This document shows positions 51,384-60,614 of a stretch of 64,000 bases of DNA, piece by piece. The notes beneath the pieces were generated by a model. That model searched no databases. It was given only the letters and a program-made list of their open reading frames with translations, and was not told where the DNA came from. The stretch is from Bacteroidota bacterium (GTDB lineage: Bacteria; Bacteroidota; Bacteroidia; Chitinophagales; Chitinophagaceae). Position 1 is the first letter of the stretch, and the number at the start of each line of letters is the position of its first letter. The stretch lies in NCBI GenBank assembly GCA_018267915.1, contig JAFDXN010000012.1, positions 1-64,000 on the forward strand. Direction: 5' to 3'. The position numbers and the translations under genes were made by a program.

Positions 51384-52631
51384 ATGTTGCAATTCGACCG
51401 ATTTACGCTTGAAAATGGCCTCCGCGTCATCGTCCACCACGACGATACTACCCCTATGGTAGCAGTGAATATCTTATACGACGTAGGCGCTCGCGATGAA
51501 GACCCAAAACAGACCGGTTTTGCCCATCTTTTCGAGCACCTTATGTTCGGTGGCTCCGTAAATATCCCTGAATACGACGAGCCCCTGCAGATGGCGGGCG
51601 GCGAAAACAATGCCTACACCACCAACGACATCACTAACTACTACGTGCAGCTGCCGCTCAAAAATATGGAGACTGCCTTTTGGCTCGAAAGCGACCGGAT
51701 GCTCTCCCTCGGCTTCAGCGAAAAGAGCCTCGACGTACAGCGCAAAGTGGTGAGCGAAGAATTTAAAGAGCACTATATCAACAAGCCCTATGGCGACGCA
51801 TGGGAGCACCTGCGTGCCCTCGCATACACCCTCCATCCATATCAATGGATGACGATCGGCAAGGAACTGAAGCACATAGAAGACGCTCAACTCACCGACG
51901 TAAAGAATTTCTTCTTCAAACATTATCGCCCGGTAAATGCCATACTCTGCGTAGCCGGTAACGTAACTACTGCGGAGGTAAAACAATTGGCGGAAAAATG
52001 GTTCGGCCCCATAGAAGCAGGGGAAAAATATACCCGTAAGCTCCCTGCTGAACCCCCGCAACAAGGCGCCCGCGCCCGAACTATATTTGCCGACGTACCC
52101 CTCGATGCCTTGTACAAGGCATGGCATATCGATGGCCGCCTGGCACCCGGTTACTACGCCGCCGATCTCATCACCGAGATCATGGGCAATGGCTACGCAT
52201 CGCGCCTGTATCAAAAACTGGTAAAAGAAGAGCAACTCTTCAGCAACATAAGCTGTTACCAGACAGGTAGTCTCGATCCCGGCCTTCTGGTAGTAGAAGG
52301 CAAAATAGTGGAAGGCAAGAGCATAGAAGAAGCCAATGCTGCGGTAGAGCGCGAAATGAAACTGCTCATCGACAACGGCGTAAGCGACGATGAATTGCAG
52401 AAAGCGAAAAACAAGATAGAGGCGATGATAGAGTTCGAGGATATGGCCCTGCTATCACGTGCTAACAACCTGGCTTTTTACGAGTTGCTCGGCGATGCCA
52501 ACATGATCAATGATGAACTGGGCAGGTACCAGGCGATCACGCCACAGATCTTGAAAGAAGAGGCAGCAAAAATCCTGCGTAGCGAAAACAGCAATACCCT
52601 CTACTACAGGAAAAAACCTGCGACAAGCTAA
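51384..52631 (+). CDS. M16-family zinc metallopeptidase
   Basis: The 415-residue protein has the inverse zinc motif HxxEH as HLFEH (His48, Glu51, His52) in its N-terminal domain and a second M16-type domain with no metal site. It has no signal peptide, so a cytoplasmic role is likely. Single-chain M16B members of this length usually dimerise or pair with an inactive partner; no partner gene lies nearby. Start chosen at the ATG after the promoter box. Confidence 0.93.
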   Translation: MLQFDRFTLENGLRVIVHHDDTTPMVAVNILYDVGARDEDPKQTGFAHLFEHLMFGGSVNIPEYDEPLQMAGGENNAYTTNDITNYYVQLPLKNMETAFWLESDRMLSLGFSEKSLDVQRKVVSEEFKEHYINKPYGDAWEHLRALAYTLHPYQWMTIGKELKHIEDAQLTDVKNFFFKHYRPVNAILCVAGNVTTAEVKQLAEKWFGPIEAGEKYTRKLPAEPPQQGARARTIFADVPLDALYKAWHIDGRLAPGYYAADLITEIMGNGYASRLYQKLVKEEQLFSNISCYQTGSLDPGLLVVEGKIVEGKSIEEANAAVEREMKLLIDNGVSDDELQKAKNKIEAMIEFEDMALLSRANNLAFYELLGDANMINDELGRYQAITPQILKEEAAKILRSENSNTLYYRKKPATS

Positions 52632-52663
52632 TATCGATCTTTACTTTACAATTCAACATCAAA

Positions 52664-53644
52664 ATGCTTTTCGAAGGAAAATTCACTGCCGATGGCGCGG
52701 CTTTCGATAACCGCATAACTCGCCTTTTCGGTATTCAATACCCCATCATACAGGCCGGAATGATCTGGGCTTCCGGCTGGCGCCTTGCTGCAGCCGTGAG
52801 CAACGCAGGCGGCCTCGGCATCATCGGTGCAGGCAGCATGTACCCGGACACTTTGCGCGAGCACATCCAAAAATACAAGCAGGCAAGCGACAAACCATTT
52901 GCTGTAAACTTACCCCTCCTCTACCCCGACATTGAAAAGCATGTAGCGGTAATACTCGAAGAAAACGTACCGATAGTATTTACATCGGCCGGTAACCCCA
53001 AGACCTGGACATCCAAATTCAAAGAGCAGGGTTTAACTGTCGTTCACGTAGTATCAAGTGCCAAATTTGCAAAGAAATGCCAGGAAGCCGGCGTCGACGC
53101 AGTAGTGGCCGAAGGTTTTGAGGCTGGCGGCCATAATGGTCGCGAAGAGACTACAACACTCTGCCTCATCCCTTCCGTTCGCGAAAGCATCACAATACCG
53201 CTTATAGCAGCGGGCGGCATCGCCACAGGCCGTGCCATGTATGCCATGATGGCCTTGGGCGCAGAGGGCGTACAGATGGGCAGCCGCTTTGTGTGCAGTC
53301 CCGAGGCGTCCAGCAATGTCGCGTTTAAAGAAGCAGTTGTTGCCGCAAACGAAGGTGATACCGTCCTCACCCTCAAAAAACTTACACCCGTTCGCCTGAT
53401 AAAAAATGAATTCTACAAACAAGTTCAGGAGGCCGAAGACAATTGCATGGATGTTGCCGGGCTTACGGATCTCTTAGGCCGCGCCCGCGCAAAAAAAGGC
53501 ATGTTCGAAGGCGATCTCAACGAAGGCGAATTGGAAATCGGCCAAATAAGCAGTATTATTAAAGAAATAAAACCTGCGGCGAAAATTGTGGAAGAGGTTT
53601 GGAATGAATTCAGGCAAGCCGCAGCAAATCCCTTCAGCCACTGA
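52664..53644 (+). CDS. Nitronate monooxygenase family (FMN, NMO/FabK-like)
   Basis: The 326-residue protein shows ITRLFGIQYPIIQAGMIW, VSNAGGLGIIGAGS, VVAEGFEAGGHNGREE (with the likely catalytic His) and IPLIAAGGIATGRAMYAMMALGAEGVQMG, the FMN-binding core of this TIM-barrel family. Members oxidise nitronates or act as FabK-type enoyl-ACP reductases; the sequence alone does not decide. It lies 32 bases downstream of the M16 gene. Confidence 0.9.
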   Translation: MLFEGKFTADGAAFDNRITRLFGIQYPIIQAGMIWASGWRLAAAVSNAGGLGIIGAGSMYPDTLREHIQKYKQASDKPFAVNLPLLYPDIEKHVAVILEENVPIVFTSAGNPKTWTSKFKEQGLTVVHVVSSAKFAKKCQEAGVDAVVAEGFEAGGHNGREETTTLCLIPSVRESITIPLIAAGGIATGRAMYAMMALGAEGVQMGSRFVCSPEASSNVAFKEAVVAANEGDTVLTLKKLTPVRLIKNEFYKQVQEAEDNCMDVAGLTDLLGRARAKKGMFEGDLNEGELEIGQISSIIKEIKPAAKIVEEVWNEFRQAAANPFSH

Positions 53645-53700
53645 AAACCGGCTTTTTAGCCGCACCCTGCACATTTTTATACTTATACCTAACTTAGAGT

Positions 53701-54105
53701 ATGAACAGGACCGTTCTTATGCTGCTATGTCTTTGCTGTTTTTTTACAGCACGGGCACAGCAAATGAAATACAGCGCAAAAGATTACGCCCGAAATCCAG
53801 TATGGATACAAATGGTGGACGACACGCTTACCAACTATTTCGAAGCCGAGAAAGCTTATAAAATATACTGGCAGCACCACGCTATGCCTGCCACCGAGCA
53901 CGACGTCATTGGCGAACATGCGGAACGTGAAAAGATCCCTTCAAAACGCGAACAGAAAAAAATACAGCGTGATAATAAAATGAGCATGGCAGTAAAAAAA
54001 TATGAACGCTGGCATCAACGCATGCTACCCTATGTACAGAAAGATGGCAGCATACTCACCCCTTCGCAGCGTCTTAAACTATGGGAGGCACAAAAAAATA
54101 AATAA
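53701..54105 (+). CDS. Small secreted protein of unknown function
   Basis: The 134-residue protein has a signal peptide (LMLLCLCCFFTARAQ), then a helical, strongly charged chain with many Lys, Glu and aromatic residues (NYFEAEKAYKIYWQHH, KREQKKIQRDNKMSMAVKKYERWHQRML). I do not recognise the family. It ends 2 bases before the start of the BNR-repeat T9SS gene, so the two are translated together; it could be a helper or a periplasmic companion. Confidence 0.75.
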   Translation: MNRTVLMLLCLCCFFTARAQQMKYSAKDYARNPVWIQMVDDTLTNYFEAEKAYKIYWQHHAMPATEHDVIGEHAEREKIPSKREQKKIQRDNKMSMAVKKYERWHQRMLPYVQKDGSILTPSQRLKLWEAQKNK

Positions 54106-54107
54106 AA

Positions 54108-57100
54108 ATGAGGTTATTCCCGCTTACGTACATCATATTGCTTCTCCTTTCTGCCCGGAGCCTTGCGCAGCCGGCAATCGGCACCTGGACCAATACCGGC
54201 CCGGTTCAGTTTCCCGTCAATGTCAGCGGCCAGGTCGACGGCATAGGCCGCGTATGCCAGGTGAAGTTTCACCCCACTAACCCCCAAAAAATTTATGCAG
54301 TTAGTGCCTCAGGCGGCCTCTACATCAGCAGCAACAATGGCCAGACATGGTCGGTGACGCCCGGCACCGAGACTATGCCCACTACCCAGTGCGCATCTGT
54401 TTGCATCGACTATACCAATGACCAGGTGATCTACCTTTCTACAGGCGATCCCAACTATTACTATTCCGACTACGGCATTTATAAAACTACTAATGGCGGA
54501 AACACATGGACTCCGGCAACTACCAATATCGGTTTCCGAATGGCAGTAGAGATGATCATGGATCCCACTAACCATAACACCATAGTAGCAGCTACCAACA
54601 ATGGCATCTGGAAGACAGTGAACGCCGGCGCTAACTGGTCGGAGACTTATGTCGGCGGCTCTTTTACAGACATGAAACTGGTACCCGGCAGCAGCAAAAC
54701 GCTTTATGCGGTTACGGGTACACAGTACTTTCGCAGTCTCGACTTCGGCACTACCTGGGCGCCAATTACAACGGGGCTTACAATACCAGCCAGCAACGGA
54801 GGTTTGCGGCTGGCCGTGAGCGCAGCCGATACTAACGTGGTCTATGTGGCAACCACAGACGGGAACGGCATCGTTAACCGGTCTTCCGATCATGGCAGCA
54901 GCTTCACAACAGTTTACAATAGCAATACCCAATGTCTCGTCTGTTATGATGACAATCCTGCATCCGGCTCCCAGGGCAATTATAACTTCGGCCTTACGGC
55001 GAATCCCACGAATGCCAACGAACTGCTGTTAGTAGCGCATTGTGTATGGCGTTCCACAGACGGCGGCGCTACCTGGAGCAGACGCACCGACTGGTGGAAT
55101 CAATGCCACACCGACATGCACGATATCAAGTGGAATCCCTACGACAATACGCAGCGCTTTAACGCAAATGACGGCGGTGTCTGGATGTCCACCGATACAC
55201 TGGCCACCAATTGGTCGCCCCGCAGCGATGGGATAGCAGCTACCGAGATATACCGGGCAGCGCAAAGCCCGCTCATCCGCCAGATGGTGAGCATAGGCAC
55301 CCAGGACAATGGCGAGTTGTACTTCGACAACATCTGGAAATGTAACCGCGGCGGCGACTGGGGCGCAAAATGCGGCTTCGACTACAACCCGGATGCCAAC
55401 GTATATTACTTCGGCACCGGTAGCAAAAGAGCCCTCCAGCCCCTTGGTGGCGATGTGTCCTTTAATAGTCCATTCGCCCCGGATAATAATGCCGACATGG
55501 AGTTTTTGCCTAACATGCACAATGTCTGTTTTGCTGGCAACGACAGCATCTGGCGCAGTACCGATATCGACCAGGCATCGCCTACATGGGCTCTGCTTTA
55601 TATAACGAACGAAACGAACAGGGATATCGAAGCATGCCACGCCGATAGCAATATTCTTTATGTGGTCACCGATAACGATCATCTCTATCGCAGCGACAAC
55701 GCTTTGAGCGCCAGCCCCACCTTTGTGCAGCTTGGCACACCTGCCTCTACTGGGGCCACAGCAACCATAGCCACCGATAAGTACAATAAAAATATCGTGT
55801 ATCTCAGCTGTGGTACCGGCCTTTACCGCTCTGCCAATAAAGGACAGACATGGACTAACATTACCCTTAATCTCCCCGCTTACAATATCTTTCGCGTGCT
55901 GGCAGATGATTATTCCACTACCGAACGGCTCTTTGTTTGCCTGGGCAACTATGTTTATTACAAGGACAACGCTATGGGCAGTTGGAGCAATACCGTTGGT
56001 CTGCCAACTATTCCCCAGGTCTCCGGTTTCATGATCTATAACGACAGCACTGCTGCCAGTACGCTGCGTGTGGCCACATATGGGCGCGGCGTATGGGAGT
56101 GTAACATTCAGAACAATATGACCCCCACCGGCGACTTTATCGCCGACAGGCAATATGTTTGCCCTGCCGACACAGTCCATTACACCAAGAGCTTATTCGG
56201 CAATGTAGTTTCATTCCTTTGGCTGCTTCCCGGCGGCACACCCTCCAGTTCTACGGCCAATAGCCCGGCCATTGCATACAATACACCTGGCACTTACGAT
56301 GCATCCCTTGTCGTGCATGGCGCAACAGGTTCCGATACTATCACTAAGCACAACTATATAGTTGTCTCTTCCGGCACCCCACTCAGCCTGGTCGAGGGTT
56401 TTGAAAATGCCGCCTTTCCACCCACACAGTGGTCTATGGTATCACCCAGTGGCGTATCCTGGCAACATGCTGATACGATTGGTGGGTACGGGCTGAGCCC
56501 GAGATCGGCTTTTTTTGACAACTACGATCACGATGGTGGCGGTCAACCCGATGCGTTGATCGCACCTAAGGTTGATTTGACTAATGCCGACTCCGCTTTT
56601 GTTACATTCGACCGGGCCTATGCACCTTACAGCGCCGCCTACCCCGATAGCCTGGTGATAAAAATATCCACCGACTGCGGCGATACTTACTCGTCCATTT
56701 ATACCAGGACAGGGGCGGCGCTGGCAACGGCGCCCGATAATGGCAGCTACTTCATTCCGGCAGATACCGAATGGCGCACAGACACTATTTCACTCAATGC
56801 CTGGCTGGGCAATAGCACTCAATTATCTTTTAACGATATCGGTCACTATGGCAATGTCCTGTATCTCGACAATATCAATATTCATGTATTCCCGCATCCG
56901 GTGCATACAGCAGTTATAACCCGCAACGGTGGCCTGCAGGTTTACCCTAATCCTTCAAAAGGCTTATTTGCAGTTAAGGCAAACGGCATCAATGCAAACA
57001 CTGCATTGCTCCGCTGCTATAATATGACCGGCGCGTTGGTGATACAAAGAGAACTGCCCGTTAATGGCGGCAATATCAGCACAGCTATCGACCTGTCAGC

Positions 57101-57179
57101 TTACCCTCGTGGTATATATCAAATGAACCTTGAGACGGCGGGCGGCGAACATTACACAGCGAAAGTGGTATTGCAATAA
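54108..57179 (+). CDS. Secreted BNR/sialidase-repeat protein with PKD, MAM-like and type A T9SS sorting domains
   Basis: The 1023-residue protein has a signal peptide ending RSLAQ, then a beta-propeller region (about 30-670) with repeated Asp-box-like motifs (SSNNGQTWSV, TTNGGNTWTP, SSDHGSSFTT, STDGGATWSR, SANKGQTWTN). A PKD domain (about 685-770) and a choice-of-anchor/MAM-like domain (about 770-930) follow, then a type A sorting domain starting near LQVYPNPSKGLF. It would be exported by T9SS and anchored or released. No sialidase catalytic residues could be checked; a Vps10/oligoxyloglucan-type propeller is equally possible. Confidence 0.85.
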   Translation: MRLFPLTYIILLLLSARSLAQPAIGTWTNTGPVQFPVNVSGQVDGIGRVCQVKFHPTNPQKIYAVSASGGLYISSNNGQTWSVTPGTETMPTTQCASVCIDYTNDQVIYLSTGDPNYYYSDYGIYKTTNGGNTWTPATTNIGFRMAVEMIMDPTNHNTIVAATNNGIWKTVNAGANWSETYVGGSFTDMKLVPGSSKTLYAVTGTQYFRSLDFGTTWAPITTGLTIPASNGGLRLAVSAADTNVVYVATTDGNGIVNRSSDHGSSFTTVYNSNTQCLVCYDDNPASGSQGNYNFGLTANPTNANELLLVAHCVWRSTDGGATWSRRTDWWNQCHTDMHDIKWNPYDNTQRFNANDGGVWMSTDTLATNWSPRSDGIAATEIYRAAQSPLIRQMVSIGTQDNGELYFDNIWKCNRGGDWGAKCGFDYNPDANVYYFGTGSKRALQPLGGDVSFNSPFAPDNNADMEFLPNMHNVCFAGNDSIWRSTDIDQASPTWALLYITNETNRDIEACHADSNILYVVTDNDHLYRSDNALSASPTFVQLGTPASTGATATIATDKYNKNIVYLSCGTGLYRSANKGQTWTNITLNLPAYNIFRVLADDYSTTERLFVCLGNYVYYKDNAMGSWSNTVGLPTIPQVSGFMIYNDSTAASTLRVATYGRGVWECNIQNNMTPTGDFIADRQYVCPADTVHYTKSLFGNVVSFLWLLPGGTPSSSTANSPAIAYNTPGTYDASLVVHGATGSDTITKHNYIVVSSGTPLSLVEGFENAAFPPTQWSMVSPSGVSWQHADTIGGYGLSPRSAFFDNYDHDGGGQPDALIAPKVDLTNADSAFVTFDRAYAPYSAAYPDSLVIKISTDCGDTYSSIYTRTGAALATAPDNGSYFIPADTEWRTDTISLNAWLGNSTQLSFNDIGHYGNVLYLDNINIHVFPHPVHTAVITRNGGLQVYPNPSKGLFAVKANGINANTALLRCYNMTGALVIQRELPVNGGNISTAIDLSAYPRGIYQMNLETAGGEHYTAKVVLQ

Positions 57180-57226
57180 AATGTGCCTTAACGCTCTACA
57201 GGCAAAGAAACTTTTTGAATTTTGAA

Positions 57227-58495
57227 TTACTCAAGGATGTGCCCGTTGCCCTCTTCCAGGCCCAGGTCTATGGCATTCATCCCCGCTATGCCGTCTATTG
57301 AGCCGCGAATGCCATTCACGCTTAGCAGCGCTTTCTCCAGTTGCTTTTCTCTCGATTTCCACAGCCTTTCCATCGCATCGCGCTCGGTCTGTATCGAGGT
57401 CTTCATATTGTAAAACACCTCCCGGATGGTCTTCCATCTCTCGGTGAATTCACTGCTCGTCAGGTACCTGTAAAGCAGCGCCATCTTATCTCCTTTATTC
57501 TCCTCGCTCCTTGTTGCTTTATACACCCTTATTATCAGGTCGCGCAGCACACCGGCCAGCGCACTCACCTCGCCGAAGCTGCAGATCCACACGCCATCCT
57601 TTTCACCAAAGCAGTCCATGCCCTTGGGCATTGCCTGCGTCACTATCACAGCCACCTCGGCATCCTGGCTGCGCATGTCGGCTTTCAGTTTTTCTATCCA
57701 GTCGGCGCCAAAGTCCTTAGTGCGCTTGCTCTCATAAATAATTTTGCCGCACTCCTGCCCCATACTGTTGCGCACGGTCTGTATGCAGTCTGCCCCCCGC
57801 ACACCCTTACCCACTTCACTCACTATGTCAAAAGGGAACGAGCTTCGCAGCAGTTCTTCCAGCGCCAGCTCCTGCACTTCCCCCTGCAGCTGCATCGATT
57901 TTTGCTCTGCTTTTCGCTTCATCTCATCGGCCAGTTTGCGCTGGTCGTCCAGTTGCTTCTCCAGTTCCTTTATCTTCATGTCGTGCTCCAGGTCGCGCAG
58001 CTTATTTTTCTCCTCCTCCTCTTTCTTTATTTGTTCGCTCAGTTTACCTCTTTCTTCCAGCATTCGCCGCTGCATCTCCAGCTCCAGTTCCTGTTCTTTG
58101 GCTTGCAGTTCTTGCATTTTTTTCAGGAAATCCAATTCCTTCTGCCGCGCTTCGTTCAGCTTGGCATCCTGCTCCCTGTTTGCGTCCTCAAGGGCACGCA
58201 GCTTCACCGCAAAGTCTCCCTGCACCTTTTCACTTATTTCCTTGGCCAGCGCACCTTCCAGCTGTTTCCTTTCCGCTTCCACCCTGCGCTTCAGCTCTTC
58301 CTCCTGCTGCTGCATCCTGTTCTCCAGCTCTCGCTGCTGAAGCTCCAGCACCTGCTTTTCTGCGTTCAGTCCGTCCATCCGCTTCCGCCACTCCACTTCC
58401 ATTTTGCCGCGCATCTCTTTCTCTATCGACTGTGCTATCGCATCGGTCGGCTCAAACTGGTGGCTGCATTGCGGACATATTATCGTTGTGCTCAT
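57227..58495 (-). CDS. DUF2130-domain coiled-coil protein
   Basis: The 422-residue protein begins MSTTIICPQCSHQFEPTDAIA, a single CxxC zinc-ribbon-like half, followed by a long Glu/Lys/Gln-rich coiled coil (about 25-215) and a C-terminal DUF2130 domain (about 220-420: VGKGVRGADCIQTVRNSMGQECGKIIYESKRTK-type nuclease-like strand pattern; the D...E.K spacing recalls PD-(D/E)XK folds). Function is not established in the family. It is convergent with the BNR gene and divergent from the OmpA-type gene. Confidence 0.85.
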   Translation of the reverse strand: MSTTIICPQCSHQFEPTDAIAQSIEKEMRGKMEVEWRKRMDGLNAEKQVLELQQRELENRMQQQEEELKRRVEAERKQLEGALAKEISEKVQGDFAVKLRALEDANREQDAKLNEARQKELDFLKKMQELQAKEQELELEMQRRMLEERGKLSEQIKKEEEEKNKLRDLEHDMKIKELEKQLDDQRKLADEMKRKAEQKSMQLQGEVQELALEELLRSSFPFDIVSEVGKGVRGADCIQTVRNSMGQECGKIIYESKRTKDFGADWIEKLKADMRSQDAEVAVIVTQAMPKGMDCFGEKDGVWICSFGEVSALAGVLRDLIIRVYKATRSEENKGDKMALLYRYLTSSEFTERWKTIREVFYNMKTSIQTERDAMERLWKSREKQLEKALLSVNGIRGSIDGIAGMNAIDLGLEEGNGHILE

Positions 58496-58558
58496 ACCTC
58501 TTGTATCTCCTTAAGGAAAATACAAAGTTCGTCTTTATGGCAATAAGTCACAGCCCAT

Positions 58559-58566
58559 TATTTTTG
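58559..58566 (+). promoter_or_regulatory. -7 promoter box TATTTTTG before the OmpA-type gene
   Basis: Exact TAnnTTTG, followed at once by a near match TACTTTTC (58567-58574) that ends 6 bases before the ATG. Either could serve. Confidence 0.45.
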
Positions 58567-58580
58567 TACTTTTCCACATT

Positions 58581-60470
58581 ATGCGTCCAAAGGTGTTCCT
58601 GGTCATAGGCTTTATGCTTGCCTTTGCTGCTGTATCAGCACAGCCGCCGGCCAGTGCTGCAAAGCACTTCGACCAGGCGCTTACTTATTTCGCCAAACGT
58701 GATAAAGACAAAGCCTGCGCCGAAATGGAAGAGGCGATCCGGCAGTATACACCCTTTTCTGAAGCCTACAGTGAACTCGGACAATGGTATTACGAAATGC
58801 ACCGCTACGACAAAGCGGTCGATGTGTTTCAGCGGGCATCACGCAGCTGCCCCAAGGGCAATGAGACCTTCGCAAAGCCACTCGTAAAAAGCCTTATCTG
58901 TGCCTACCGGCCCGCCGAAGCAATGGAGATTTGTAGTAAATACGCACCGAAAAACAACAATGCCGAATGGGAAATGCTAAAAGCACAGGCGCTATTCGTT
59001 TCCCAGGCGCTCGCACACCCCCTCGCCGATACACCGCACAACCTGGGCTGCCGCATCAATACCCCCGATCCTGAACTTTACCCCAGCATATCCGCCGATG
59101 CGCAAACGCTTTATTATACGCGTAAAATGAATAATGAGGACGAGGATTTTTTCTCAACAACGGTCGATAGCTGCGGCGGATGGTTTACGGGGCGCAACAT
59201 GGGCAGCCCGCCAAATACCCCCGACCAGGAATCTTATCAGTACATTTCGGTCGATCAGCACTACCTCTTCTTTACACGCTGCGAAAACCGCAGCGATAAT
59301 GGTTGGGAAAAAGGTGGCTGCGATCTGCTGATGGCTTACCGCGTGGCGATCGACTCGCCATGGACGGTGCCCGAGACCTTTGGCGCCACCATCAATTCGC
59401 CTGGCTATGAAGGCATGCCTTGCCTCTCCGCCGATAATCGCGAACTGTTTTTCGTCAGCGACCGCCCCGGTGGCTATGGTGGTATGGACATTTGGGTAAG
59501 CCGCTTCGAAAATGGCTATTGGCAGGTACCTAAAAACATGGGGCCCTACATCAACTCGGCTGGCAATGAAACAGCTCCTTTCCTGCATCTCGATAACAAT
59601 ACACTGTACTACTCCAGCACAGGCATGGCAGGCATGGGTGGCAGCGACATTTACTATTGCCGCCGCATGAACGACAGCACCTGGAGCAGGCCAAAAAATC
59701 TCGGCTACCCGCTCAACACTTCGGCTGATGAGAATAGCATCTGCATCACTGCCGACGGGCAACGATGCTATCTCAGTTCCGATCGCGACAGCACCGCCGG
59801 CAACTTTGATATTTATGAAATGAAGTTGCCTCCTGCGCTGCAGCCGGTACCTGTTGGTATCGTGCAGGGCGATATACACGACAGCCTGAATGGCGATCTG
59901 CTCAACCACGCCAGCATCAATGTCAATAAACCCGATGGATCGCTGCTCTATCATTTTATGAGCAATCGCGGCGATGCCAGCTATATGATCACCCTTCCGA
60001 CCGGTATCAATTACCATTGGCATATCGACCGCGTAGGCTATGCTTCTATCGATGACAGCTTTACTCTTCGCGACCGCTCCACTGTGACACATAATTTTTC
60101 CCTGCTGCCCGGCGACTACGTAATGCCCATACACGACAGCCTCATCGCCATCATACATTTCCCGCTCAATAGCGCAAAGCTCTCCGATTCGGATGTGGCA
60201 GCTATTCACCGCGCCATGGATCCCTGGCTTTTGGAAAAAGGACTGGTGATAACCGTCAATGGCTACACCGACAACACCGGTAATCCCATGCTGAATGAAA
60301 CCCTGTCTTACAACCGCGCCAACCTTGTAGCACAGGCACTCGCAGATCTCGGTTTCGACCCCGTTAACATCCAGTCCAAAGGCTGGGGTGAGGCCAATCC
60401 CGTTGTCCCTAACGACAATGAGGCAAACTGGGCAAAGAACCGGCGGGTCGAGGTGATCATACGGCGATAA
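58581..60470 (+). CDS. TPR-PD40-CRD-OmpA protein with PorE-like architecture
   Basis: The 629-residue protein has a signal peptide (about 1-21), a TPR region (about 28-105), a PD40/WD40-like beta-propeller (about 155-415, with repeats such as YPSISADAQTLYYT, GMPCLSADNRELFFVSDR, FLHLDNNTLYYSS), a carboxypeptidase-regulatory-like domain (about 425-510), and a C-terminal OmpA peptidoglycan-binding domain (about 520-629, VNGYTDNTGN and NRANLVAQALADLG, NRRVEVII). The domain order matches PorE of Porphyromonas gingivalis, a T9SS component that links the complex to peptidoglycan. Orthology is inferred from architecture only; many Bacteroidota carry several such proteins. PorE is a lipoprotein, while no lipobox Cys is present here. 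Confidence 0.82.
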   Translation: MRPKVFLVIGFMLAFAAVSAQPPASAAKHFDQALTYFAKRDKDKACAEMEEAIRQYTPFSEAYSELGQWYYEMHRYDKAVDVFQRASRSCPKGNETFAKPLVKSLICAYRPAEAMEICSKYAPKNNNAEWEMLKAQALFVSQALAHPLADTPHNLGCRINTPDPELYPSISADAQTLYYTRKMNNEDEDFFSTTVDSCGGWFTGRNMGSPPNTPDQESYQYISVDQHYLFFTRCENRSDNGWEKGGCDLLMAYRVAIDSPWTVPETFGATINSPGYEGMPCLSADNRELFFVSDRPGGYGGMDIWVSRFENGYWQVPKNMGPYINSAGNETAPFLHLDNNTLYYSSTGMAGMGGSDIYYCRRMNDSTWSRPKNLGYPLNTSADENSICITADGQRCYLSSDRDSTAGNFDIYEMKLPPALQPVPVGIVQGDIHDSLNGDLLNHASINVNKPDGSLLYHFMSNRGDASYMITLPTGINYHWHIDRVGYASIDDSFTLRDRSTVTHNFSLLPGDYVMPIHDSLIAIIHFPLNSAKLSDSDVAAIHRAMDPWLLEKGLVITVNGYTDNTGNPMLNETLSYNRANLVAQALADLGFDPVNIQSKGWGEANPVVPNDNEANWAKNRRVEVIIRR

Positions 60471-60614
60471 AGCAGTGTCGTCCTGGGCAGTAGTGAAGGA
60501 ACTGCCAAATATTGCTGCGAGCCATTAAAACCTGACCACTATCATCCCCGCGCACTGACCGTCATCCTGCAATAGCACTTTAAGAACCGCGAGCTTTGTT
60601 CAAAAATCGATCGC

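Noticed and set aside
55029..56180. 383-residue open frame antisense to the BNR-repeat gene
   Set aside because: Arises from codon bias of the sense gene; no recognisable domain, while the sense strand has a signal peptide, repeats and sorting domain.
57341..58546. 401-residue open frame antisense to the DUF2130 gene
   Set aside because: It is a low-complexity Leu/Phe/His-rich translation of the complement of a coiled-coil gene (CTG, CAG and GAG codons read backwards); it has no domain or signal and fully overlaps a well-supported gene.
59154..60209. 351-residue open frame antisense to the OmpA-type gene
   Set aside because: Shadow frame; the sense gene has continuous TPR, PD40, CRD and OmpA domains.
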